Below, piece after piece: positions 48,151 through 58,902 of a DNA stretch of 64,000 nucleotides; positions within the stretch are counted from its first letter, which is position 1; each line of letters begins with the position of its first letter. A program made the position numbers and the translations under genes. A model generated the notes under the pieces. The model had not been told where the DNA came from and made no database searches. It saw only the letters and a program-made list of their open reading frames with translations. This stretch comes from Thelephora terrestris (Eukaryota; Basidiomycota; Agaricomycetes; Thelephorales; Thelephoraceae). The DNA is taken from positions 1,116,001-1,180,000 of the forward strand of contig WIUZ02000010.1 in the NCBI GenBank assembly GCA_015956445.1, written 5' to 3'.

Positions 48151-50358
48151 TCATTTCCCAGCTGCGGTTGGTTCGTATTGACCATCCCAACATTTGAAAC
48201 CCACGTCGTTCGAAACCTATACGTCCGGTCGCCACATCAGCAAGCTAAGCGTTGAGTACTAGGATGGGAACGTACAGTGGAAGAATCACACATGACCATC
48301 ACGTTCGAGCCACTTACGGTCGTCGTGCTGATGTCCTTGGCGAGAAGGGATTTGGCTACGGGGATGAACGCGTTAAGTCTTTCGTCCCGGTTTCCAGCTG
48401 AGATGGGCCTCACATGTCCCTTGATACAAATCGAAAATCACGACTTCCTTGCCGGTTGATCCTGATACGCCATTGCCCTTGGAACTGAGGGAGTCAACGT
48501 TACCAAAAAACAAAACTGGTCGAGAGTCATAGACCTACTCGTCGATGGTCCCTTGGAAGTTTTGGAATGTAAAGGTATCGAGGGAGGTGCTGGTCTGGGA
48601 TGATGAATTAGTTGGCTTTGGGCCATTCTAAAGTTCGGGTGCGTTCGTGAGTCACTATGAGCGCAGGAGAATGGGGGTATCATACATCTTGGTCCCAGTA
48701 GCTGGATTGAGCACAGGAAGGTTACTTGTTGTCTCACATAGACCAACGGGCGACGTACTGTTGAGTAATGTAGATCTGGGTCGGGTGAGTAAGTTCTGCT
48801 GGTTAAAAAGGCGATAGGAGAACTCACAGGGAGCCGGACTTTCTTCAGTGTGATGTTGCTCCAGGTGATACTAAACAACGGGATTCATCAGAGATGTTCC
48901 AAAGGCGTCCTATAATCGTACTTTTTGGCAGATCCTACACCACCGGTAAAACTCTTGTACCTTGCTCCGTAAACTGAATTCTCCTGCGCAGGATAGGTGA
49001 AGACCGGATCCGAGAAGGCCCATTACGCCCGAGCTTACCATGACAACATTGTCGATCCTTTGGGGGCAATTTTAGTTAACCCTGCGGTCCCGATACTTGG
49101 ATCACGTACAGAATGTTCTGAACAACCACATTAGAGGTTGCGCTCAAAGTACCGACGGAAAGGCCGTGACCGCCGTTACAATAACTGTTACGGAAGATGA
49201 TGTTGCTTGCGGGGCCGGTGATCATCAAGCAATCGTCGCCGTTGTAAACGTTGTTGTTCTCGAATATCAAATTCGTACCCCCTACGTCGAAAGCTATCAA
49301 ACGGCCCTGATGAGCGTTCCCTAACCACGAGGTATCGAGCGGGCTCACCGTCGCTGAAATGGAGGAGAGGATTGGAGGTGAGCAGGCCAGGCTTTAGGGG
49401 AACGAATTACTCACGTGTTATATGGGAAAGACTACCGTGACAGCAGAAAATCTGTGAGTCTAATACGCTGGACGGGCAGGTGAACCTACTTACGCTGCTG
49501 TACGAGATCGCGAGTATAGTGTTGTTGTGGATGTAGACGTTATTGCAGCCGCTAAAGCTAAAACTCCATGCGATAGGCTAGGCGGCGGGAACACTCAGTG
49601 ACCGTGGTGAAAATCGTGCAATGTTATCACTCACTTGCCACAGCTTCAGATTCACAATCTCGCCGGTCGAAATCCCGTTGAAACCCCACCCGGGGGGACG
49701 GTTCACCTGCAACGAAACCTGTTGCATCGCGTCCCACCACTGACGAATCTTGATAAGGATTTGAGGGCAGTCATTAACAGTTTCGCTCCGACCTTTTGTC
49801 CATTAGCGTTTATCCAACCCCAGTTTGGGTCTTGAGAACCTTGCACTTTAATGTTGGTGCCTCCGCTAAATGAGAACCTGAAGCGTGAGGGTGTTAGAGT
49901 GTCGGCGGAAAGAAAATTGTGGGAACTGACCAATGTCCCGGGAAACTCTACGGTACGTGGCGTTAAACCTGTGGAAATTACAGGAACAAGCACCGTGACC
50001 CACCGAAGACGCGACAATTGCTAGTGGATACACCAAACATCAATACCAATAACTCCCGTCACATGATTCAAGAATTCTTACATTGAGTCGTTGCGATATC
50101 GGAAGCGTACGTTATGTTGCCCTGTATGCTCACTATGACATTATGGAATGTCGGGAATTTGATGGGGGTAAGGAGATTGTATGTGACGCCCTTTTTGAAC
50201 AGAATCGTCGCGTTTGTCGTAAGGCTTTTGTTTGCGGATAACGCTGCGGCAAGAGCAGGGGTATCATCGTTTCCTCCGGAATGAGGGACGATATAAGTTG
50301 TCCAAGCCGCAGCGAAGGACGCGGAAAAGAGCGCGAAGATGAGACGGAGAAGATGCAT
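48151..50358 (-). CDS. secreted GH28 glycoside hydrolase (exo-polygalacturonase-like), copy 1
   Basis: Cell-wall pectin hydrolase; it should cleave galacturonosyl bonds outside the cell. Signal peptide MHLLRLIFALFSASFAAA, then [19 protein letters not shown]. Exon 1 is 50358-50082 (277 nt), exons 2 and 3 are 17 nt each (50020-50004, 49947-49931). GH28 signatures are FPYNTDAFD, YNGDDC, GGHGLSVG and ARYKSF, which carry the catalytic Asp residues, the catalytic-site His and the R-x-K binding pair. The C-terminus is [15 protein letters not shown]. The NTD motif is split: SFPYN plus part of Thr on a 17-nt exon (49431-49415), then a 5-nt exon CGACG (49353-49349) that holds the Asp codon, then the exon from 49293. 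About 13 or more exons in all; 3' exons were followed by motif and not fully bounded. No break seen. First of three tandem copies. Confidence 0.87.
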
Positions 50359-51947
50359 GCGGGATATTGAGTACCAGACACCAGCAACCAGGATGGGTGA
50401 CCGTGAAGTTCGTCAATCGTGGGGTAAGCTAGGGTAAGCTTCAAGCCTCATGGCTTAAGTATCAGCGGTTGTGACCGCGTTTCAGGGCACTGGTAGTCTT
50501 GGTACCAAGGGGATAGGCGTCCTCATCATCCGATTCGATGTCCCATTCAGCGATACGGCGCGCGGATCGCATCGTCTAGGTGGAATTGGGTGGAATCTTC
50601 AGAGGTGTATTTCTGGCGTCGCCAGTGACCGGTTGCAGCATCAGAAAATCAGCAAAACACAACCGAGTTCCCCACTACGAGCGCGGTTCAACCTTTCATC
50701 AGTTGAAGGGGTGCGAGGGTTTGAAGTGAGAAGATGAAGAGATTTTGGGACGCATCAGAGGGTGGGGCACATGGATGCGGCCCGCTGTCCCAATTTGGAA
50801 CCCCGAATTCATTGAACGTGACGTCAATCGGCGCGCAGTCTTGGCGGGACATGGAGCGAGAAGGGGCGGGCGGGACCTCGGCCAGTCGGCCTCAGTACTT
50901 GTTTTTAGGCGCTATGTACTACTATATTTCAGAACCAGCGACTAAAACTATGCAAAATGGGTGGGTCTGGAGGAACGGAAGCGGGCGGCAGCATAAGTGG
51001 GCGAAAAATCGAGAAAGGGCCACGTTGAATGGAGTAAGGAAGGGATGGGGGTCGGGAAACAAGAGGAGTCGTAATCCGCTACAGCAGACCTCCCCTCTCC
51101 TCCGTTGGTTCTTGGACGTTGGTGCTGGTCGACTCCTCTAGCCCGGCGCGGTGCCGAGGGCAAAGTGATCAAAATCATTCGGATTCCCTCGAATTTCAAA
51201 GGAGATCGTAACCACGAAACGCACTCTTGCGGACGTCGTTTGTTTTCACAGCTCTCCGGGCCAGGTTGAGCCTACAACTGCGACTTTACGACCGCATCAA
51301 CCCGATTTCCGGGTTGTAAAGGACGAACGAAGCGGCGGAGTGAACAGAACCACATGGGTCAAGCGGGCAGCGACACGAGTAAGCTGGCTTATCCGGGTGA
51401 TTGTCCCTAAGACTTAGGATATGTATACATCGGTCGTAGTGCCCTCCAGGAAGCTGCCCGTGTTCGGTGCTTCACGCCAGTAAGTAGAAGCTTTCAGATC
51501 GGATCAGTCGGTTACAGACTGAACTTGTAGTTTGAGTGGGAATGTTCACATTTAAGGCGCAATACTTTTACCAGTGGATAGTACTGACATCGACAGACTG
51601 GCCACCTCGGACGTTCGCGCAGCCCGAACTTGTTGGCCCACGCGATTTTGAATGGATCTTGAGTCTAGCGTTGACCCCCCCCCCTCATCGACTTCCTCGC
51701 TCTAAAACATTCTACCTGACTCCGCGGACGGGTTGCTGATGCCTTCTTGGACGACCATTGAACCTGCTGTCGGCGTCTATCCGTGTTTTTCGAACGAGAA
51801 CAGCATAAGTATATGGGGTATTTTGTTATTTTCGACGGGGTATAACTGAGGAAATGTAGGAGACTGCGTGAGGCTGTGCCTCAGACAAAATTCAGGTCCA
51901 ACAGCGGCGTTTGAACGGGCCCGCCTTTCCACCGGTTTTTCCAAACC
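50359..51947. other. spacer between pectinases 1 and 2
   Basis: About 1.6 kb. It holds the promoter of copy 1 (conserved element at 50454-50468) and, from about 51830, the 3' flank of copy 2. No other gene recognised. Confidence 0.55.
50454..50468 (-). promoter_or_regulatory. conserved pectinase promoter element, copy 1
   Basis: CCGCTGATACTTAAG on the coding strand, ending 96 bp before the ATG. The same 15-mer occurs before copy 2 and with one change before copy 3. Likely the core promoter or a regulator site retained after tandem duplication. Confidence 0.5.
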
Positions 51948-54187
51948 TCATGCTCCAGCAATGGTTGGCTCGTATTGCCCATCCCAACATTTGAAACCCA
52001 CGTCGTTCGAAACCTGCACATTCAGTCGCCGAAGGTATACAATCATCAGCAAGCCGAGCTTTTCTCACCATCCGAAAACACTGAACAGGGTGGAAACGCA
52101 CCGTGGAAGAATCACACATGACCATCACATTCGAGCCACTTACAGTCGTCGTGCTGATGTCCTTCGCGATCAACGACTTGGCTATGGGGATGAACGCATT
52201 AGGTCTTTCGCCCCGGTTTTCAGAGGTGGGCCTTACATGTGCCCTGGAACAGATCGAAAATCACCACCTCTTTGCCAGTTGATCCCGTTACGCCATTACC
52301 CTTGGAACTGATGGAGTGAACATTGCCAAACTCGACACTGGTCAAGAAAAATAGACCTACTCGTCGATGGTCCCTTGGAAGTTCTGGAATGTAAAGGTGT
52401 CGAGGTAGGTGCTGGTTTGATACGATGAATTAGTTGACCCTTGGCTAACCTAGAGATCGGGTGCGTTCGTGAGTCTCCATCGACGCGGGAGAATGAAACT
52501 GGCGCACATCTTGATCCCAGTAGCTAGTTCGAGCACGGTTAAGGGTATTTGCGGTCTCGTGAATGGAAGGGGGACGTACTGTTGAGTAATATAGATCTGT
52601 TTCAAAAAAGTCAGTTCTGCTGGCTCAAAGGACGATCGAGGAACTCACAGGGAGCTGGACGTTTATCAACGTAATGTCCCTCCAGGTGACGCTAAACAAC
52701 GGAAGTCTATTAGAGATGTTCAGGAGGCACTCGAAAATCGTACTTTTTGGCGGTTCCTTTGCCTCCGGTCCAACTCTTGAACCTTGCTCCGTAAACTGAA
52801 TTCTCCTAAACAAGATAGGTGAGTTTAGCCCCGAGAGGTTACGCCACAGTTGATTTTACCATGACAACGTTTTCAATCCTTCGAGGACGATGATGTTAGT
52901 GAAGTTTGTAACACCGGTACGCGAATAACATACAGAATGTCTTGAACATTCGCAACCGAGCCGCCCTTACCCAAAGAGCCGATGGAGAGTCCGTGGCCGC
53001 CGTTACAATAGCTGTTACGAAAGACGATGTTACTTGCTGGGCTGCCAACCGCCAAGCAGTCATCGCCGTTGTAGACGATATTGTTCTCGAATACCAGATT
53101 CGTACCCTCTGCGTCGAAACCTATCAAAAGGACTTGGTGAGAATCCCCCCACCGCGGGGTATTAAGCGAATTCACCGTCACTAAGGTTGAAGGTGAGGTT
53201 TGAGTCGAGCGATCCAGGGTTTAGAATGGCGAATTACTCACGTGTTGGATGGGAAAGACTACCGTGACAACAGAAATCTTTGAGTCCAATACGCAGCGAC
53301 AGGCAGGTGAACTCACTTACGCTGCTGTAGGACACCGCGATTATCGTGTTGTTATGGATGTGCACATTATTTGAGCCGGTCACACTAAAACTCCAAGCAA
53401 CGGGCTAACGACGAAATTGTTCAGTCACTGTAGCGGAAGACGTGCAATGCGGACACTCGCCTGCCACAGCTTCATATTCACGATCTCTCCGGTCTGGACA
53501 CCCTTGAAACTCCACCCGTGTGGACGATTCACCCGTGACGAGACTTTCTGCATTGCGTCCCACCACTGGCAAATCTGAATGAGGATTCTGGGCCCAACGG
53601 TCGACAGTTCTCTCCGACCTTTTGTCCATTAGCATTTACCCAACCCCAGTTAGGATCTTGGGAGCCTGTCAGCGTAACGTTGGTACCGCTGAAGGTAAAC
53701 CTGGAACGCGCGGGTGTCAGATGGCCATTTGGAAGCAATGAAGGGGAGCTGACCAATGTCCCGGGAAACTCTATGATAGATAGCGTTCTCAAAGCATGTA
53801 AATCATGGGAAGGAGAAGCGTGACCCACCGAAGAAGCGACAATCGCTGGTGGGAGTGAAAACCAGACATCAACACCATTGACTCACATCGCATGATTCAA
53901 TGAATCTTACCTTGAGTTTTCTTGACATCGGCAGCATACGTTATGTTGCCCTGTATGCTGACTATGACATTTTGAAATTTTGGGAACGCGATAGGGGTCA
54001 AGATGTTGTAAGTGATGCCCGTTTGAAACAGAATCGTAGCGTTCGTCGCGAGGGCTTTGTTTGCAGATAACGCTGCGGCAAGAGCTAGGGTATCATCGTT
54101 TCCTCCGGAATGAGGAACGATATAAGTCGTCCAAGCCGCAGCGATGGACGCGGAAGAGAGCGCGAAGACGAGACGGAGGAAATGCAT
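51948..54187 (-). CDS. secreted GH28 glycoside hydrolase (exo-polygalacturonase-like), copy 2
   Basis: Same organisation as copy 1: signal peptide [18 protein letters not shown], exon 1 of 277 nt (54187-53911), 17-nt exon 2 at 53845-53829, and a 17-nt exon carrying SFPGHW-type sequence after it. The NTD motif is again built from a 17-nt exon (SFPSN plus part of Thr), a 5-nt exon TGACG (53180-53176) and the next exon starting with the last two bases of the Gly codon, giving [18 protein letters not shown] and [11 protein letters not shown] are intact. The C-terminus reads [15 protein letters not shown], then TIAGA. Clearly a tandem duplicate; copies 2 and 3 are more alike around the active site ([14 protein letters not shown]) than either is to copy 1 (TGPASNIIFRNSYC). 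3' exon ends were traced by motif only. Confidence 0.86.
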
Positions 54188-55438
54188 GCGCGATATTGAG
54201 CACCAGATGCCAGCAACCGGGGAGAAGTTCGTCGATTTTTGGCTAAGCTTCCACTAAGTTCAAGACTTAAGTATCAGCGGCATTAAATGACCCAAGTTCA
54301 AGTCCGTCAAACTGGTAAGTGGCCGCGTTTCGGGTTGCTAGTATCCTTGAGAACTAATGGACTAGCCACCCTCATTGAGTGTCCACTTCAATGCCTAATT
54401 CACCACTACGCGGATGGCAAGGGAACCATACAGGCGGAATTTTCGGAGGTGGATTACTCACGTCCTCACACGGTGCAGCATTGAAAGATCAGCGAAAAAC
54501 AACCTGGTTCCCCGATATAATACTGTTCAGCCTTCTATCAGCTGAGGGGATACGAAAGTTTCAATTGGGAAGAGGAGGTGGGCGGGTGAAAAGATTTTGG
54601 CGAACCTGGTGATACATCTGCATCAGACTGTGCGTCGGGTGGAGATATTCCGCCTGCGACGCACGCACGGGGTCGGCTGTTCCGATTTGAAGTCAATTAG
54701 GCGTGATGATAGCTATTCGGTGTCGCATAAAGGAGAACCTTGTTGGCGTGAGTCAGCCTTGAGATAACTGGGTGGCGGACGTGGGCAACCATGAGCGGTG
54801 GCGCAGCGATGGCCGGGTGGCCCTGTGCTTAGTACCGCCGGCCCGGTTTTCCGGCCAACTTTTCGTAGCGCTGGTTGCAATTCTTTCGCTCGTTTCAAAA
54901 ACGCTCAGAGTTTTTTTGTTTACATGTGGGTTGGCACGGCAGCGCCAGACTGCTCCACAATTCGTTGCTTCGTGAAACCGTAGGTGGTAACCTGGGCTTT
55001 GGAATTCTCGTCTCAGGAAACTCCCGGGTTGCCGTCGCCCTGCTCCTCTCACGGAGCAGATAGTATATTCATCACACTTTGTGTGTTGTTTCATGCACGT
55101 TCAAGACATCCGGGCTGATGATGCCCAACTGTGCTAGCACGTCGAAGGGTCATTCATTAAAAGTGCCCTCAGATCCTCCTTTGAAGGCCGAAAGAAGTGA
55201 AACGCAGCCACCTGGACAAAAACTTACGTGACACAAGCCTACCCCAAAGACTTTTGAAGACAAGTGACGGTGCGGATTGCGTTTATCAAAACGAAAACAA
55301 CATGGGTATGCGGGGTATATGTAAGTGTTCAAAAGCAATATTAAGGCACAGCCTCAGGCACATCACAGCCTCCTACGGTTCCATTGCACAAGAAGCCAGC
55401 GTCGCAATGTCCCTCTCATCCCATCCCATCTCACAACC
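54188..55438. other. spacer between pectinases 2 and 3
   Basis: About 1.25 kb with the promoter of copy 2 and the 3' flank of copy 3. No other gene recognised. Confidence 0.55.
54266..54280 (-). promoter_or_regulatory. conserved pectinase promoter element, copy 2
   Basis: CCGCTGATACTTAAG on the coding strand, 79 bp upstream of the ATG at 54187; identical to the copy 1 element. Confidence 0.5.
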
Positions 55439-57663
55439 TCATGCTCCAGCCGCAGTTGGCTCGTAAAGGCCATCCCAGCACTTGAAACCCACGTCGTTCG
55501 AAACCTGCACATTCATTGCCCGACGTATACAATCAGAAAGTCGATCCTTGCCGTCCAGAGGGATTGATAGGGCGGGAACGTACCGTGGAAGGGTCGCACA
55601 TGACCATCACATTCGAGCCACTTACGGTGGTCGTGCTGATGGTCTTGGCGAGAAGCGACTTGGCTACGGGGATGAAGGTCATTAGCTCTTTCATTCAGTC
55701 GTTCGAAGATGGGCCTCACCTGTCCCTTGGAACAAATCAAAAACCACAACTTCTTTGCCGGTTGATCCTGTTACGCCGTTGCCCTTGGAACTGGGGGACT
55801 TCATATTATTCAAACCCGACATTGGAAAAGAGTCAGACCCACTCGTCAATGGTTCCTTGGAAGTTCTGGAATGTAATGGTGTCGATGGAAGTGCTGGTCT
55901 GATATGATGAGTTAGTCGGCTCTTTGCCAACCTAAAGATTGGGTGTTTCCGTGAGCTACTATCATCGTAGGAGGAGGGGACTAGCATACATTTTGGTCCC
56001 AGTAGCTGAATTGAACAAAAGAAGGTTAATTGTCATCTCACGTGAACGGAGGAGTGACGTACTGCTGAGTGACATAGATCTGTGTCGAGAAAGTCAGTTC
56101 TGCTGGCCCAAGGGACGATTAAAGAACTCACAGGGAGTTTGACTTTCTTCAATGTGATGTTACTCCAGGTGATGCTAAACAACGGGATTCTATCAGAGAT
56201 GTCCAGGAGGCACTCGATGATCGTACTTTTTAGCAGTTCCTTTACCTCCGGCCCAACTCTTGAACCTTGCCCCGTAAACCGAATTCTCCTGCACAATATA
56301 GGTGAATATCAGCCCGGGATGCGTTATGGCTGACTTTACCATGACAACGTTGTCGATCCTTTGAGGACGATGATGTTAGTGTAGCTTGCAGCACCGATAC
56401 ACGAATAACATACAGAATGTTCTGAACATCTGCAACCGCGCCGCCCTTGCCCAAAGAGCCGACGGAAAGTCCGTGACCGCCGTTGCAATAGCTGTTACGA
56501 AAGACGATGTTACTGGCTGGGCTGCCGACCGCCAAGCAGTCGTCGCCGTTGTAGACGACGTTGTTCTCGAATAGTAGGTTTGTGCCCCCTGCGTCGAAAG
56601 CTATCAAATGGCCTTGATGAGAATTTCCTTACCACGTGCTGTTTAATTGACTTACCGTCGCTAAGATGGAAGATGAGATTTGAGTTGAGCAATCAAGTGG
56701 TTAAGATAGCGAATGACTCACGTGTTGGATGGGGAAGACTACCGGTACAGCAGGAGATCTATGAGCCCAATACGCAGCGACAGGCAGGTGAGCTCACTTA
56801 CGCTGCTGTAGGACACCGCGATTATCGTGTTGTTGTGGATGTGCACGTTATCGGAGCCGCTCACACTGAAACTCCAAGCAACAGGCTGATCGACAAAAAT
56901 CTTCAGCTATTGTCGTAAAAGTCGTGCAATGCGGATACTCACCTGCCACAGCTTCATATTCACGATCTCTCCGTTCGTAACTCCCTTGAAAGCCCACCCG
57001 TGTGGACGGTTCACCCGTGACGAGACTTTTTGCATCGCGTCCCACCACTGACAAATCTGGGTAAGGATTCGGGGGCTGATGATTAACAATTCCCTCCGAC
57101 CTTTTGTCCATTAGCATTGACCCAACCCCAGTTTGGATCTTGGGAGCCTGCCAGCGTAACGTTGGTACCGCTAAAGGTAAACCTGGTGCGGGTGTCAAAT
57201 TAAAATTTGGAAGGAAATGGCGGAAGCTGACCAATGTCCCGGGAAACTCTATGATAGATATTGCTCAACACGTGTAAATTTGGGGGAGGAGAAACGAGAC
57301 TCACCGAAGACTTAACAATTGCTAGCAGGGGCGAATCCCACAAATTAACGCCCACAACTCGTGTCACATAGAGTGGAAATTCTCACCTTGAGTTTTCTTG
57401 ATATCTGCGGCGTAGGTTATGTTGCCCTCTATGCTGACTACGACATTCTGAAGTTTCGGGAATGAGATGGGGGTCGAGATATTGTATGTGATGCCCTTTT
57501 GGAACAGAATCGTTGCGTCTGTCAGGAGACTTTTGTTTGCGGCGAGCGCAGCGGCAAGGGCAGGGGTATCATCATTTCCTGGGGAATGAGGGACGACATA
57601 AGTTGTCCAAGCCGCAGCAAGGGACGCGGAACAGAGTGCAGAGATGAGGTGGAGGAAACGCAT
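55439..57663 (-). CDS. secreted GH28 glycoside hydrolase (exo-polygalacturonase-like), copy 3
   Basis: Third tandem copy. The ATG chosen at 57663 begins the signal peptide MRFLHLISALCSASLAAA; an in-frame ATG 15 nt earlier would only add MPNIL. Exon 1 is 277 nt (57663-57387), as in the other copies, followed by a 17-nt exon at 57321-57305. The active-site region is assembled through the 5-nt exon CGACG (56660-56656), giving NTDAFDAGGTNLLFENN, then YNGDDC and GGHGLSVGSLG. The R-x-K region appears as GARFKSW. The C-terminus reads [15 protein letters not shown]. Expected role as for copies 1 and 2: extracellular removal of galacturonic acid units from pectin. Introns are diverged in sequence but conserved in position. 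No break was noticed, although not every 3' exon was bounded. Confidence 0.86.
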
Positions 57664-57760
57664 GAGGATATTGGGCACTAGATGCCAGCAACTAGGGGTG
57701 GGTGACCGTGAAATTTGTCAATCGTGGGGTAAGTTCTCGCTGGTCCTTCAAGCTTCGAGG

Positions 57761-57775
57761 CTTAAATATCAGCGG
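57761..57775 (-). promoter_or_regulatory. conserved pectinase promoter element, copy 3
   Basis: CCGCTGATATTTAAG on the coding strand, 98 bp upstream of the ATG at 57663; one base differs from copies 1 and 2. Further upstream the three promoters also share a GCAGCATCAGAAAA-like block. Confidence 0.5.
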
Positions 57776-58902
57776 TTTCAACCGGCTCGAGTTCAGGTTC
57801 CTGTGTTCCTGGGCACCAAGGGACCAGGATCATCATCCTCACGTCGAGACAGGGTGCAGCATCAGAAAACGAGCGAGACACAACCGGGATCCGCACTGCG
57901 AATACGGTGGAACCGGGCAGATGAGATGGGCGGCTGAAACATTTTTCGTGCTCTTGGCGATGCATCAGACAGTAGATCAGGAGAGATATAACGCCTGTGA
58001 TACACGAACATGGTCTGCTGCTCCAATTTGAAACCCCAAGTCAATAAAGCGTCGCCTCCACGATTCGGAGGCTATTCGGGATTGCACGTTCGTGCGCGTG
58101 AGCCTTGGGTGAGCTGAATGGCGTAACTATGCGACTGTTAGGCCGCCCAGTGGTGGTCGTGGTTAAGTTGGAATTTGGTGGCGTCGCCACCGGTCCGGGT
58201 TTCCTGCCGATCCCACTCTAATTTCAAAGACGATGGTAACCAGCAGTGATGATAACAACGAGGCACTCTTCCAAAACACCATCTACCCCCACGCTCGGAT
58301 GGGAGTGAGTCGGCGCGCTGTCTTTGGGAGAGTGACCAAAAAAATTCCTTGGGAATTTCGAGCTGCTTTCCCCCCACAGTCCCTCCGTAGTTGGGTACTG
58401 CAGACTGCCTCAAGTGTGCCTGCAATTGGAGGGGATTTGCTTTCTCCTTGACCATGTGATGTGCGCGTCTCAACCACTCTCGTTTGGCGTTCAATATTCT
58501 CCCTTTCTCCGTTCCTTTTTGGTCTTCCCATGGGAAAGTTGGCACTTAGCAGGCCGTAGGTGCGGACACGCTGTTGTGCGTAACGTCTCATTTTCTACAG
58601 CCCATCTACACTGGCGCTGCAAATGAGAGACTCAACCACCCCGCCCAGCCTCGACTCCACGCCTCCTAGTCAACGACATCGATATCGACCGTCAGGCCCC
58701 AGTCCGCCACGTGCACAGTCTCACGGCGATTCCCATTTTTTGAGCCCCGCGCATGGCCACGAACCTGATACTTAACGGTCAAACAACTTATCTTACACTC
58801 CGGGTACCAATTGATTGGTACCTCCACCAATTCCACAATCGTCGGGGTTCGAAGACACTCGAAGACGGAAACACCTTTGCGGACTAGTACAGGAAATCCA
58901 CC
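57776..58902. other. divergent promoter spacer
   Basis: About 1.1 kb between pectinase 3 (minus) and gamma-glutamyltransferase (plus). Part of it (about 58190-58230) resembles the upstream DNA of pectinase 1 near 51185-51215, marking the edge of the tandem unit. No gene recognised. Confidence 0.5.

Noticed and set aside
55516-55902. 128-codon plus-strand frame and other long frames antisense to the pectinases
   Set aside because: They are shadows of the minus-strand GH28 exons and span their introns without domains of their own.
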